A DNA stretch of 15,395 bases from NCBI GenBank assembly GCA_026770595.1, contig MU634121.1:1-15395 (forward strand), in the 5' to 3' direction. This DNA comes from Ochromonadaceae sp. CCMP2298. Its lineage: Eukaryota > Sar > Synurophyceae > Ochromonadales > Ochromonadaceae. The translations under genes were made by a program, and so were the position numbers. Below are positions 1 through 7,396 of this stretch, in pieces; position 1 is the first letter of the stretch; every line of letters begins with the position of its first letter. The notes beneath the pieces were generated by a model. It had not been told where the DNA came from. It was given only the letters and a program-made list of their open reading frames with translations, and made no database searches.

Positions 1-569
1 TGTCGCCATTGCGATGCGTGGGTGACGGGTAGGTAGATGCTAGAATAGACTAGACTTGACAAATTGCACCTTGTAAGATTTCAATCAAACAAAGTGAGAA
101 TGCCTTACCTTAAAGTAGCAGCAGAGGCACCCTTGTGACGAATTCAGTGGTGTGCAGGTTGCCGCTAAACCAATGTGGTGAAACGGTCAACCTGCCGTTT
201 CACCCTCCACTCAAGATAAAGCGTTTTATTTTCCCACGATTGGTAAGGGTAAACCCGCCCAAAAGTCAGAAAATAAAAGGGACATTTTGGCGAATTTTTT
301 GCTCGACACCTCCCCCATCTGCCCATTCCCTCAGTGTCATCAGCAGTTCATCTGTATCTGTTCACAATTGAGTAGAGGGTCAGCTTCCCCCCCTTGTGTC
401 GCTTATTGCCCTTCGCTGGAGACGTTGAGACCCTACTGTAGGCGTTCAATCAAGGTGGACAACGCTCTGGCAAACAGCACCAGATTCTGGCGGATCTTAT
501 TTTCAGCCACAGATTCTTCCTGGATCGCCCGCTGTTGGAACTGTCCTGCGAACACTGCGCAGCACAGCG
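1..569. other. Upstream intergenic region and rhomboid 5' UTR
   Basis: I see no supportable gene here. Short open frames exist on both strands but have no recognisable protein content and mostly begin at non-ATG codons. The most distinct element is a perfect 10-bp stem (ggtgaaacgg / ccgtttcacc) with an 8-nt loop at 177-204. A GCAGCAGAGG-type motif lies near 117-127; similar motifs recur before the histidine kinase start. The frame leading into the rhomboid ATG at 570 stays open back to a stop at 369-371 but has no earlier ATG, so 570 is the natural start. Confidence 0.5.
177..204. repeat. 10-bp perfect inverted repeat (hairpin)
   Basis: Arms 177-186 and 195-204 are exact reverse complements around an 8-nt spacer. 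It lies about 370 bp upstream of the rhomboid start. Function is unknown; a regulatory site or RNA hairpin is possible but unsupported. Confidence 0.5.
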
Positions 570-2361
570 ATGTATTTCGATGCGGATCGTAATGCCTATG
601 TGGACAATGAGACGAATGCCATCGTCTTTCAGGAGGGAGATGTGGAGATAGGGCATGACGAAATATATGTAGATCAAGACTTCAGTAGCCCCATCCCCAC
701 TTTCGCGCGTCCCTCGGGCTCGTCGTCTGCCCTCTACGCCAAGGTGAGAACCCCCTCCTCCCCATCGTCCGACAAGAACTCCTCCGCACTGTCGCCGCTC
801 AATTTGAGCCTCGAGGAGGAGCTCATCCACATGCATATGAGCGGCGGGGAGCCCCACATGGAGGGCGACGCGACCCCGGGGTTCTGGGACGATTGGACAA
901 TGGCGCGCACTTTGCAGGCGATGGAGTTCGAGATAATGCGACCCCAGGAGGAGGGCGATTTCAACGAGAAGGAGTATAGGGCTAGCCGCAGCTGCAGGCG
1001 GCAGCTGGCCACGCTGAGCTGCTTCATCGTGGTGGTGCAGATCGCGCTGCTGGTGGCGATGGTGCAGACGGACGGTTACGACCCCAAGAACCCGGTCATC
1101 GGCCCGCCTATGTGAGTTATATGAGCACGATGGGATATACTAGTGTAGTGCTATGCGTGCTACTGCTAGTGCCACACCCCCACACTAACCTCCATTTAAT
1201 TTATATCCACCTCCGCCCCACCCAGCGAGGCCATGGTGCGTTACGGGGCCAAGGAGGCCGGCCTCATTAAGTACAAGAACGAGTGGTGGCGGCTGCTGGG
1301 CTCTGTTATGTTGCACGGGGGAATATTCCACATAATACCTAACGGGGCCATTCAGCTGCGCGTGGGGGGATATTTAAACCTCGTCTACGGCACATGGAAG
1401 TGGTTTATAATCTACTTCGCCTCGGGCATATTTGGGTCCATGATGAGCTGCGTCTTCCTGCCCAACTCTGTGGGCGTGGGCAGCAGCGGGGCCGTAATGG
1501 GCATGCTGACGTCGTGGGTGGTGTGGATCGTCTTCCGCTGGTAAGGGGCGCGGCGGTGCACGAGAGTGCTACAGTGCTATGGGTGCTATAGTGCTAATTC
1601 TATATCGCCACTGTGTTTATATGCTATAATGCTGGTGCGATAGTGAGATTCATCGCATTGCAAATTATATATCCCCTCACACCCCCTATCCCCAACCTAC
1701 CCACCCACTCTTTCCCCAGGGAGAAGATCCCCCCCGAGTGCCGCAGCCAGCGCAACTGCCAGCTGTTCATCGTGGTGGCTAGCGTGGTGGTCACCCTTGC
1801 TACCTCCTTCACGCCCAACGTGGACTGGGCCGCGCACGCGGGGGGTTCTTTGCAGGGCCTGCTGTGGGGCATAGTGCTACTGAGCAGCGAGCTGGACAAC
1901 ACGGGCAGCCAGGTGGGGCGCTACTGTGTATTGTGTACTGTGTACTGTGTACTGTGTACTGTGTACTGTGTACTGTGTACTGTGTACTGTGTACTGTGTA
2001 CTGTGTACTGTGTACTCTGCTGTGTACTGTGCTGTGTACTGTGCTGTGTACTGTGCTATGTACTGTGCTGTGTACTGCTGTAAACAATGCTGTGTACTGT
2101 GAACTGTCCACTGTACTGTACTACACGTGCACACACAGACCCACAGTATCACTGACTCATAGTATTACCCCCCTCCATGAAATATGAACAACCCCACCCC
2201 AACTCACCCGTCACACCCCTCCCCCTCAGCTGTGGCTGCGCATTAGTGCAGGCACTGTGGCCATCTTTCTCATCGCCTTCTCCCTCTACTGGATAATCTC
2301 CGTGCTCGAGCCCTCCAAGGATAACTTCGAATACTGGGACAGCAACGACGACTGGAACTAA
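570..2361 (+). CDS. Rhomboid-family intramembrane serine protease (4 exons, 393 aa)
   Basis: This is an intramembrane protease expected to cleave membrane-protein substrates in secretory-pathway or plasma membranes. Exons are 570-1111, 1226-1540, 1720-1912 and 2230-2361; all junctions are GT-AG and splicing keeps one frame to TAA. The N-terminal ~145 residues are cytosolic and acidic. TM1 spans about 146-166 and is followed by the family's NPxIGP-like signature (174-179). Family hallmarks are the WWR motif of loop L1 (201-203), HxxxN in TM2 (H216, N220), GSSGA with nucleophile Ser268, and the AHxGG motif with His325. Both catalytic residues are present, so this looks like an active protease rather than an iRhom. 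A last hydrophobic segment (about 352-372) gives the 6+1 topology of eukaryotic secretase-type rhomboids, with an acidic tail. Intron 3 carries a heptamer microsatellite. Subfamily and substrates cannot be told from sequence. Confidence in family and exon structure is high. Confidence 0.93.
1922..2110 (+). repeat. Heptamer microsatellite (CTGTGTA)n in rhomboid intron 3
   Basis: A 7-bp unit reading ctgtgta is repeated almost perfectly from about 1931 to 2014, then degrades into a longer unit mixing gctgtgtact and gtgctatgt up to about 2110. It lies wholly inside the intron 1913-2229. Cys/Val/Leu/Tyr-rich open frames across it on both strands are by-products of the repeat. Confidence 0.9.
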
Positions 2362-2864
2362 CTCCCTAACCACTCCCTTGCATCTCTACAACAAAACAGC
2401 CCGACCCAAAAATCCGTCAACCCTATACCCCGAAAAGCCGAAAACCTGATAATTCGCTGACCGATTACGCGACACTCCTAATGTGGCACCTGCTCGATAG
2501 ATCGATGTAGATTTTAATACTCAGTTTTGCTCTGTGGTTTTTAGTTCCACAGATAGAAGTACATTTTTCAATATAAGACAATAATCCATGGATACACACT
2601 TGATCAGTAGAACATATCAGAGAATTAAGAGAAAACGCGCAAGCGCTTGGCGACTGAGATGCGTTTTCTATAGTGTGCGGACTGAATAATATTCGGCTTG
2701 TACGAGCGAAAAAAAACGCTTTTTGGGTGCAATATGAGACGAATATGAGACGAAAGATGAATCTTCCTGACGAATAACTTATGGAGAAGAAAGCTCTTTG
2801 GATGGTGAGGAGCTGTGTTGCAAGTGACGATCACTTTTGAACCAGTAGAAGGGACCGATCTGCG
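2362..2864. promoter_or_regulatory. Intergenic region with putative METTL13 promoter
   Basis: This AT-rich stretch between the rhomboid stop and the methyltransferase start holds no credible gene. Nested symmetry is visible at 2630-2669: outer arms agaaaacgc / gcgttttct enclose a perfect 10-bp palindrome, caagcgcttg, at 2640-2649. A direct repeat of aatatgagacg occurs twice in tandem at 2731-2752. These are about 110-235 bp upstream of the METTL13 start and could be transcription-factor sites, but no consensus was recognised. Confidence 0.35.
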
Positions 2865-5495
2865 ATGAGTTCGCTCCTGCCCGACTCCCACTCGGAGTTC
2901 CGTAGCAAGGCCTACTGGGACGACTTCTTCCTCAAGCGGCAGAACGAGGCCTTCGAGTGGTACGGGGACTACTCAGAGATCGCCCAGCTGCTTCAGCAAT
3001 CGGTGGCAAAGACGGACCGCGTGCTGATCATCGGCTGCGGAAACTCCAACTTCAGCCTGGACTTCTACGACCGCGGCTACACCCGCCTGGTCAACCTGGA
3101 CTTCTCGGAGCGCGTGATTGAGGAGATGAGGGCCAAGAGCGGGGCCCGGGAGATGGTCTGGACGGTGGGTGATATGACAGATCTGCCCTACGAGGCAGCC
3201 TCTTTCGACGTGGTCTTCGACAAAGGCGCGCTGGACGCGTTGATGAGCGCAGACACACCCGAGGCGGGGGAGAAGGCTGAAAAGATGTTCGGGGAGATCG
3301 ATCGGGTGCTAGGGGCGGGGGGCAGGTACGTGTGCATCACGTTGGCGGAGCAGTTCATAGTAGAGCGGCTACTGTCGCACTACTGCCCAGGAGTGAGTGG
3401 TGGTGGTGCAGGGGCAGGGGCAGGGGGTGTGGGGGGTCTGGGCAACTGTGGGTCTTTCAGCGTCACCGTGGACGCCGTGCCTGCGAAGAAAGACTCGCCC
3501 TTCGTGCCATTCTACGTGAACATGAAAAAAACCCTCTCTCCGGCGCTGGTGGAGATATTCATTGACCAGTTCGGTGCCCCTCTGGAATCTGGGTCCGTCG
3601 TGCAGGGAATGCAGGCGGGGCGGGCAGTGGAGCACCTCTGCGCCATACAGGAGTTCCGCCAGAAGTACTACAAAATAGGCCGGTTCGAGCCTAATCGGTT
3701 CGAGAAGATGCAGTTCTGGGCACCGGAGCATGCAGAGATTCCGCGGTTCACCATATTCGTCTTGGATTTCGCCCCACAGGCGACTCTCTCCGTGGCGGTC
3801 TTCATGGTGCCCCTGGGGAGGGAGTCCGACTTCCAGTTCTGCACGGCGGGCGGGCTGAGGGACGTGGCGGAGCAGGCCAATTGTCGCCGTTTGCTGGCAG
3901 TCTGCTGCAACCGCCCGCACATCTTTGCGGGCATGGCGGAGCTGCAGGGGGAGCTGAGTCCCATAGCCATGTCGCTCAAGCTGAAGGACATGGGAACCGA
4001 CGAGCGTATCCCCTTTATGGCCGTGGGCGGTGAGTCAGAGTGGGATGTAATCGGGACGGGAAGCAGCCCCGAATCGGGCGACTACGTTGTGGAAGAGGGG
4101 GAGGACGAAGAGGAGGGGGTGCTGCGTAGGCTGATTTTCCTGCAGAATCAGAACTTCATCCAGACCGAGGTGCGCATGCGCAAAAAAGCGAAGAAGGGGA
4201 CCAAAGGAAAAAGTGCAGAAAAGGGGAAAAAGGGGAAGAAAAAGGGGAAAAGTACAGGTGCGGGTGCGGGTGGTGCGGAGGTGGCGGAGGGTATGTACGA
4301 TTTCGACTACTCGTACCTGGACGCCCACCACTGTGCGGCTATGTCGGCGCTGGCTATGCTGCCCTTCGTGATAAGCAACGCACACTCGGTCACACCGCGA
4401 CCCGCCGCGGGTGCGGGCGCGAGTGCGAGTGCGGGTGCAGGTGCAGGGCCTGTGACTGCCCTGCTGGTGGGTTTGGGGGGCGGCGCGCTACCTATGTGTC
4501 TGCAGCGCTACCTGCCCAACCTGCACCTGTTCGTATGCGACCTGGATAGCAGCATGGACACAGTGGCGAGGGAGTTCTTCGGCTTCCAGTGCAACGCCCG
4601 CACGGTCTCTTTCATCTACGAGGGCGTGGCGGTCATCGACGCGGTGTTTGACGCGCACGTGAAGAGAGTCGGGACAGGAGCGGGGACGGGGACGGTGGCG
4701 GCGGCAGCAAGGGCAGCGAGGGAGGAGATGGACGTGGTGGGGGGCGGGGGCGAGGGCGAGGGTGGGTCTGAGGCAGCGCGCTGCACCCAGGCGACGCCCT
4801 CCATTCCCCAGAAGCTGCTGCACTCCCAGTCCCAGCCCCCGTCCCAGGCCCAGCCCCCAGACGCCTTCGTATTTAGCTCGGGTCTGCGGCTGCAGGGCAC
4901 CCTGAATGTGATTTTCATCGACGCAGACTGCAAAGACAGCACGCTGGGGATCTCCGCGCCCCCCCCTGCCTTCCTGACTATCGAAACGCTGCTCAAGGTA
5001 CGTACTATCCTGAGTCCCGGGGGCGCTATCTACTTCAACGTGGTGGCGCGATCCAAGCCGCTGCTGGACAGCCTGGTGTGCAAACTGAAGGTGGTGTTTG
5101 CAGTGGGGAAGGGGGGGAAGGGGGGTAAGGGGGGTTGGGGAGAGGGGAATGCAGACCGGGCCGAGTGGGCGGAGCAGCTGGGCGCAGCAGAGAGTTCCCT
5201 GAATTTGAGGAATATTGGGAACAGCGGGACCACGGGGACTACTGGGAGTGCCTGTCTCCCAAGCAGGCTGTTCCACGTCCAAGCCTCTAGCGAGACAGTC
5301 AACGAGGGCCTGCTCGTCATCAAGGGGGGCCCCGCCACCAACACCAGCAACAGCAACAGCACCAGCGGCTCCAGAGACGACCCCACCAGTCCCCTGGAGA
5401 GGCAGCGGGTGCTGGAGCAGTGGCTGCAGTCCGTGGGCATGGGCGCAGACCCCCTCAAACTCGCAGAGATGCTCACGAAATTCACCGAAATTTAG
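2865..5495 (+). CDS. METTL13: METTL13-like (EEF1AKNMT) dual methyltransferase, 876 aa, intronless
   Basis: The family has two seven-beta-strand methyltransferase domains that, in the human enzyme, methylate eEF1A at Lys55 (N-terminal domain) and at its N-terminus (C-terminal domain), tuning translation. The N-terminal domain shows the family opening YWDDFF (17-22) and FEWYG (30-34), the SAM-binding loop IIGCGNS (55-61), acidic D79 after strand 2, and DKGALD (119-124). The C-terminal spermidine-synthase-like domain shows LVGLGGGALP near 532-541, an acidic CDLDSSM near 557-563, and FIDADCKDSTLG near 683-694 followed by APPPAF. Length exceeds the ~700 aa usual for the family because of low-complexity insertions: Gly/Ala-rich (about 180-195), Lys/Gly-rich (about 440-475) and Gly/Ala/Pro/Gln tracts (about 510-530, 605-665). 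The last ~35 residues form a charged helix-like tail that is duplicated at 14.2 kb. No intron is seen, unlike both neighbours. The stop is TAG followed at once by TAA. Confidence 0.93.
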   Translation: MSSLLPDSHSEFRSKAYWDDFFLKRQNEAFEWYGDYSEIAQLLQQSVAKTDRVLIIGCGNSNFSLDFYDRGYTRLVNLDFSERVIEEMRAKSGAREMVWTVGDMTDLPYEAASFDVVFDKGALDALMSADTPEAGEKAEKMFGEIDRVLGAGGRYVCITLAEQFIVERLLSHYCPGVSGGGAGAGAGGVGGLGNCGSFSVTVDAVPAKKDSPFVPFYVNMKKTLSPALVEIFIDQFGAPLESGSVVQGMQAGRAVEHLCAIQEFRQKYYKIGRFEPNRFEKMQFWAPEHAEIPRFTIFVLDFAPQATLSVAVFMVPLGRESDFQFCTAGGLRDVAEQANCRRLLAVCCNRPHIFAGMAELQGELSPIAMSLKLKDMGTDERIPFMAVGGESEWDVIGTGSSPESGDYVVEEGEDEEEGVLRRLIFLQNQNFIQTEVRMRKKAKKGTKGKSAEKGKKGKKKGKSTGAGAGGAEVAEGMYDFDYSYLDAHHCAAMSALAMLPFVISNAHSVTPRPAAGAGASASAGAGAGPVTALLVGLGGGALPMCLQRYLPNLHLFVCDLDSSMDTVAREFFGFQCNARTVSFIYEGVAVIDAVFDAHVKRVGTGAGTGTVAAAARAAREEMDVVGGGGEGEGGSEAARCTQATPSIPQKLLHSQSQPPSQAQPPDAFVFSSGLRLQGTLNVIFIDADCKDSTLGISAPPPAFLTIETLLKVRTILSPGGAIYFNVVARSKPLLDSLVCKLKVVFAVGKGGKGGKGGWGEGNADRAEWAEQLGAAESSLNLRNIGNSGTTGTTGSACLPSRLFHVQASSETVNEGLLVIKGGPATNTSNSNSTSGSRDDPTSPLERQRVLEQWLQSVGMGADPLKLAEMLTKFTEI

Positions 5496-5550
5496 TAATT
5501 GTCTCTCTTAGTTGGGACGGCCGATTGATTTACACACTTACATATAAACA
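5346..5550 (+). repeat. Direct repeat copy A: 3' end and UTR of METTL13
   Basis: This stretch covers the final ~50 codons of the METTL13 gene and about 50 bp of 3' UTR. It recurs in the same orientation at 14144-14353. Over the last ~140 aligned bases (5391-5530) I count three substitutions. Upstream the copies differ by small indels, including one C. Similarity fades in a CAG-rich stretch upstream and after cacacttacatat downstream. Confidence 0.9.
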
Positions 5551-5633
5551 GATCGATAAATACGCACACAAGCGTACTGTTTTACCAGGCCTGGAAAATT
5601 TCCTAAAACTCCAGTGGGCTGACGGCAAAAGCG

Positions 5634-6029
5634 TCACTTCAAAAACCAGTACATAACCAAAATATTGAACGCTGCTCCAATCGAGTCGAAGACTGTGAAA
5701 TGTTGAGGGTTAGGGTTACGGTTAGGGTTACGGTTAGGTTGATGAAAGTTTGTTGAAGAGATCATAGAGGTAAGTACCATTTTTTTACCTGCGACAGCCA
5801 TGACCCACCAGCCTAAATTCTGCACTTTTCGGTCCGATTGGTCCATTCTCTCCTCCTGACGGTCCATCTTGTCCTCAAACCGGGCCAGCGTCTACATGAC
5901 GGCCTCCGGAGAGTACTTCTGGGGTTTCCTTGGCAGTGTCGGCCCAGGCAGGTGAGGATGTGGGCCTCTACCGTTCGTGGCCCCAACCGCGATTACTAGA
6001 TAAGCTGCAACTGCTAGGAATAGACTCAT
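5634..6029 (-). CDS. Possible small secretory/membrane protein gene, interrupted by in-frame TAG
   Basis: I do not recognise the family. Read on the minus strand, ATG at 6029 opens a typical signal-peptide-like segment (SLFLAVAAYLVIAVGA), then a Pro/His-rich stretch, then TAG at 5892-5894 (codon 46). The same frame continues with a charged stretch (RFEDKMDRQEERMDQSD) and NLGWWVMAVA, reaching a good donor at 5788. A GT-AG intron, 5693-5788, joins in frame to exon 5634-5692, giving a final hydrophobic segment ending NILVMYWFLK and TGA. Without the TAG it would be 99 codons with a signal sequence and C-terminal membrane helix. The TAG may mean a pseudogene, sequencing error, readthrough, or an extra intron; a candidate 147-nt intron 5825-5971 (GTAGAG...AAAAG) would remove it in frame. 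The gene is convergent with METTL13, 138 bp apart. Clean splicing and the signal peptide support a real gene or its remnant. Confidence 0.42.
5705..5740 (+). repeat. Telomere-like TTAGGG/TTACGG repeat inside an intron
   Basis: Alternating ttaggg and ttacgg units occur on the plus strand. They lie inside the predicted intron 5693-5788 of the minus-strand small gene, so the transcribed sense strand carries the C-rich CCCTAA form just before the acceptor. The array is short and degenerate and is flanked by unique DNA, so it is interstitial and not a chromosome end. Confidence 0.8.
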
Positions 6030-6331
6030 TAACTTCCTTTTAGAACAACACGGGTCGTGAGAGGAGAGAGTGGCGGCGAGAGGGGTGGAGAGAGGAGACG
6101 AGAGAGTTGTTGGGTGGACGCGGGAGTTGGGAAAGTGGATGGAGGTGGATAGGTGTTAAAACGAGATTTAAATGGGAAAATGCCGCAGCAATGTACGACA
6201 TACCTGCTCTCCTGCTGCGAGACTTGCAAATGTTTTACTGCTGCTGTGACCGCTGCTGTACTGCTGCTGTACTGCAACTGTTTTGCTACTGTGCTGCTGC
6301 TGCTCTGGAAGACTGGTGAGCTGAGCTCCAC
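6030..6331 (-). other. Probable 5' UTR intron and CAG-rich leader exon of the small gene
   Basis: Upstream of the ATG at 6029 the minus strand has a strong donor CAG|GTATGT (exon end 6204), a C/T-rich stretch, and an acceptor TAAAAG (exon start 6036), giving a 167-nt intron at 6037-6203. The exon before it (about 6204-6320) is rich in CAG/CTG triplets. The spliced frame happens to stay open into the small protein, but I found no upstream ATG, so this is best read as a leader. HK intron 6 uses a similar AAAAG acceptor. Confidence 0.4.
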
Positions 6332-6376
6332 AACTTTGAAAATAGAAGCAGTGCTAAGTCGCTTTTCAGGAAAGAT

Positions 6377-6458
6377 GGTCGCATCGAGGCCCTTTCCCCA
6401 AAAGGGGTGTGATTGTCAACTTTTGCCTGAAACGATTTCTCTGCCAAAAAACCCACCT
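6377..6458 (-). repeat. Dispersed repeat, copy 1 (inverted relative to copy at 8662)
   Basis: Read on the minus strand this aligns with 8662-8739 on the plus strand. Shared blocks are aggtgg, ttttttggcag, gtttcagg, and ggggaa.ggg.ctcgatgcg. Short matching peptides FFGRE and GKGLDA appear in one frame of each. The copies are clearly diverged, with indels in the middle. The element's identity is unknown. Confidence 0.55.
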
Positions 6459-6615
6459 CGCATGGTCCCCGAAACGACAAAACCCATTTATACTATTGAA
6501 AAAATCTTCTAAAAACCACTAATTTATCCAAGAACCCAAGCATGCACAACTTTGCAGGATCGATGATCCAGAGCAAGCGCTCTCGATTACGGGGGGGTTC
6601 TACCCTCTCGCGGAG

Positions 6616-6692
6616 CGAGCCAGACAGTCATAAGAGTGTTTATATTGCATCTACGGACACAGCAGTCAACCCCTCCCGCGCTGTCTGGCTCG
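6616..6692. repeat. 12-bp inverted repeat with 53-nt spacer
   Basis: cgagccagacag at 6616-6627 is matched by its exact reverse complement at 6681-6692. The spacer contains no recognised gene. It lies just beyond the minisatellite and could be a foldback or a remnant of terminal inverted repeats. Confidence 0.45.
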
Positions 6693-6753
6693 GTGGCTCG
6701 GGGTGCGGCTGGAGACTGGAGCTGGAGTGCGAGTTCGATGCTTGTTGGAGGCC

Positions 6754-6900
6754 GCTGGACGCTGGACGCTGGACGCTGGACGCTGGACGCTGGACGCAAG
6801 GTGCTCGATCTTGGATTATGTAAGCTGGAAGCTGGAAGCTGGAAGCTAGGGGCTGAGGGCTGAGGATTGAGGGCTGAGGGCTGGGTGCTGGGTGCTTGGA
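6754..6900 (+). repeat. Evolving heptamer minisatellite
   Basis: Six perfect copies of gctggac (6754-6795) are followed by a short gap, three copies of gctggaa (from 6824), then gctgagg and gctgggt variants up to about 6900. All share a 7-bp period and a GCTG core, so one ancestral heptamer appears to have expanded and drifted. The long Ser/Pro-rich minus-strand open frames here come from this repeat. Confidence 0.85.
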
Positions 6901-7262
6901 GGGGAGATTGGTGCTGGGTGCTTGGAGATGGGGAGATGGAGATATGGGGAAATTGGGGAGAAGGAGAGATTGGAGAGATGGAGGGATTGGATAGCTTGGG
7001 GAGACGGGGCGATTGGGAGATGGGGGAGATGGGGCGATGGGGAGATGGGGGAGAGGAAAGATTGGAGAGATGGGGAGATGGAGGGATAGATGGAGGGAGG
7101 GATGGGGGAGAGGAGAGAGAGGAGAGAGAGGAGAGGAGAGAGGGGAGAGAGGGGAGAAAGAGAGGTGAGAAAGTGGAGAGCGGAGAAGGGAGAAGGGAGA
7201 AGGGAGAAGGAAGAAGGGAGAAGGGAGAGGGAAGAGAAGAGAGGGGAGAGGGGAGAGGGGCC
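6900..7262 (+). repeat. Purine-rich (GA/GGA) low-complexity tract; pyrimidine tract on minus strand
   Basis: Almost uninterrupted G/A runs (ggagatggggagat, gagagaggagag, gaagggagaagggag) extend for about 360 bp. On the minus strand this is a C/T tract like the one filling intron 6 of the histidine kinase (11456-11776). As 7397-8513 is coded on the minus strand, the tract is probably part of that gene's intron or 3' region. The open frames across it on both strands are compositional artefacts. Confidence 0.8.
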
Positions 7263-7396
7263 AAAAAACGGGACCAAAAAACGGACAAAAAATATGTTTT
7301 TTCGGCCACCTACCGCAGCCGCACGTGAAGCAAGAAGAGTAATGAGAGGTGGAAAGCAAAAAACCCAAACTCCCACCCGAACATTTGCGTTAATAC

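Noticed and set aside
135-592. Small plus-strand frames before the rhomboid
   Set aside because: One begins at GTG, neither has any recognised content, and one overlaps the real rhomboid start in another frame.
1613-2187. Cys/Val/Leu/Tyr and His/Ser/Thr repeat proteins on both strands
   Set aside because: They are translations of the (ctgtgta)n microsatellite inside rhomboid intron 3; the true exon 3 ends at 1912.
4488-5282. 264-codon minus-strand open frame opposite METTL13, and other antisense frames at 3369-3920 and 4035-4385
   Set aside because: They are shadows of a GC-rich coding strand. The plus strand carries full METTL13 domain motifs, and the antisense products are Pro/Leu/Arg-rich with no recognisable domain.
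5705-5740. Chromosome end or healed telomere
   Set aside because: The array is about 35 bp, degenerate, and flanked by genes on both sides.
5892-5894. TAG reassigned to an amino acid in this genome
   Set aside because: METTL13 and its duplicated tail both end in TAG followed by TAA, which neither proves nor excludes reassignment. One in-frame TAG in an uncertain gene is not enough evidence.
6587-7368. Long Ser/Pro/Leu-rich minus-strand frames and Gly/Glu/Arg-rich plus-strand frames
   Set aside because: They arise from the heptamer minisatellite and the purine tract, which lack stops in several frames. The composition is pure repeat translation.
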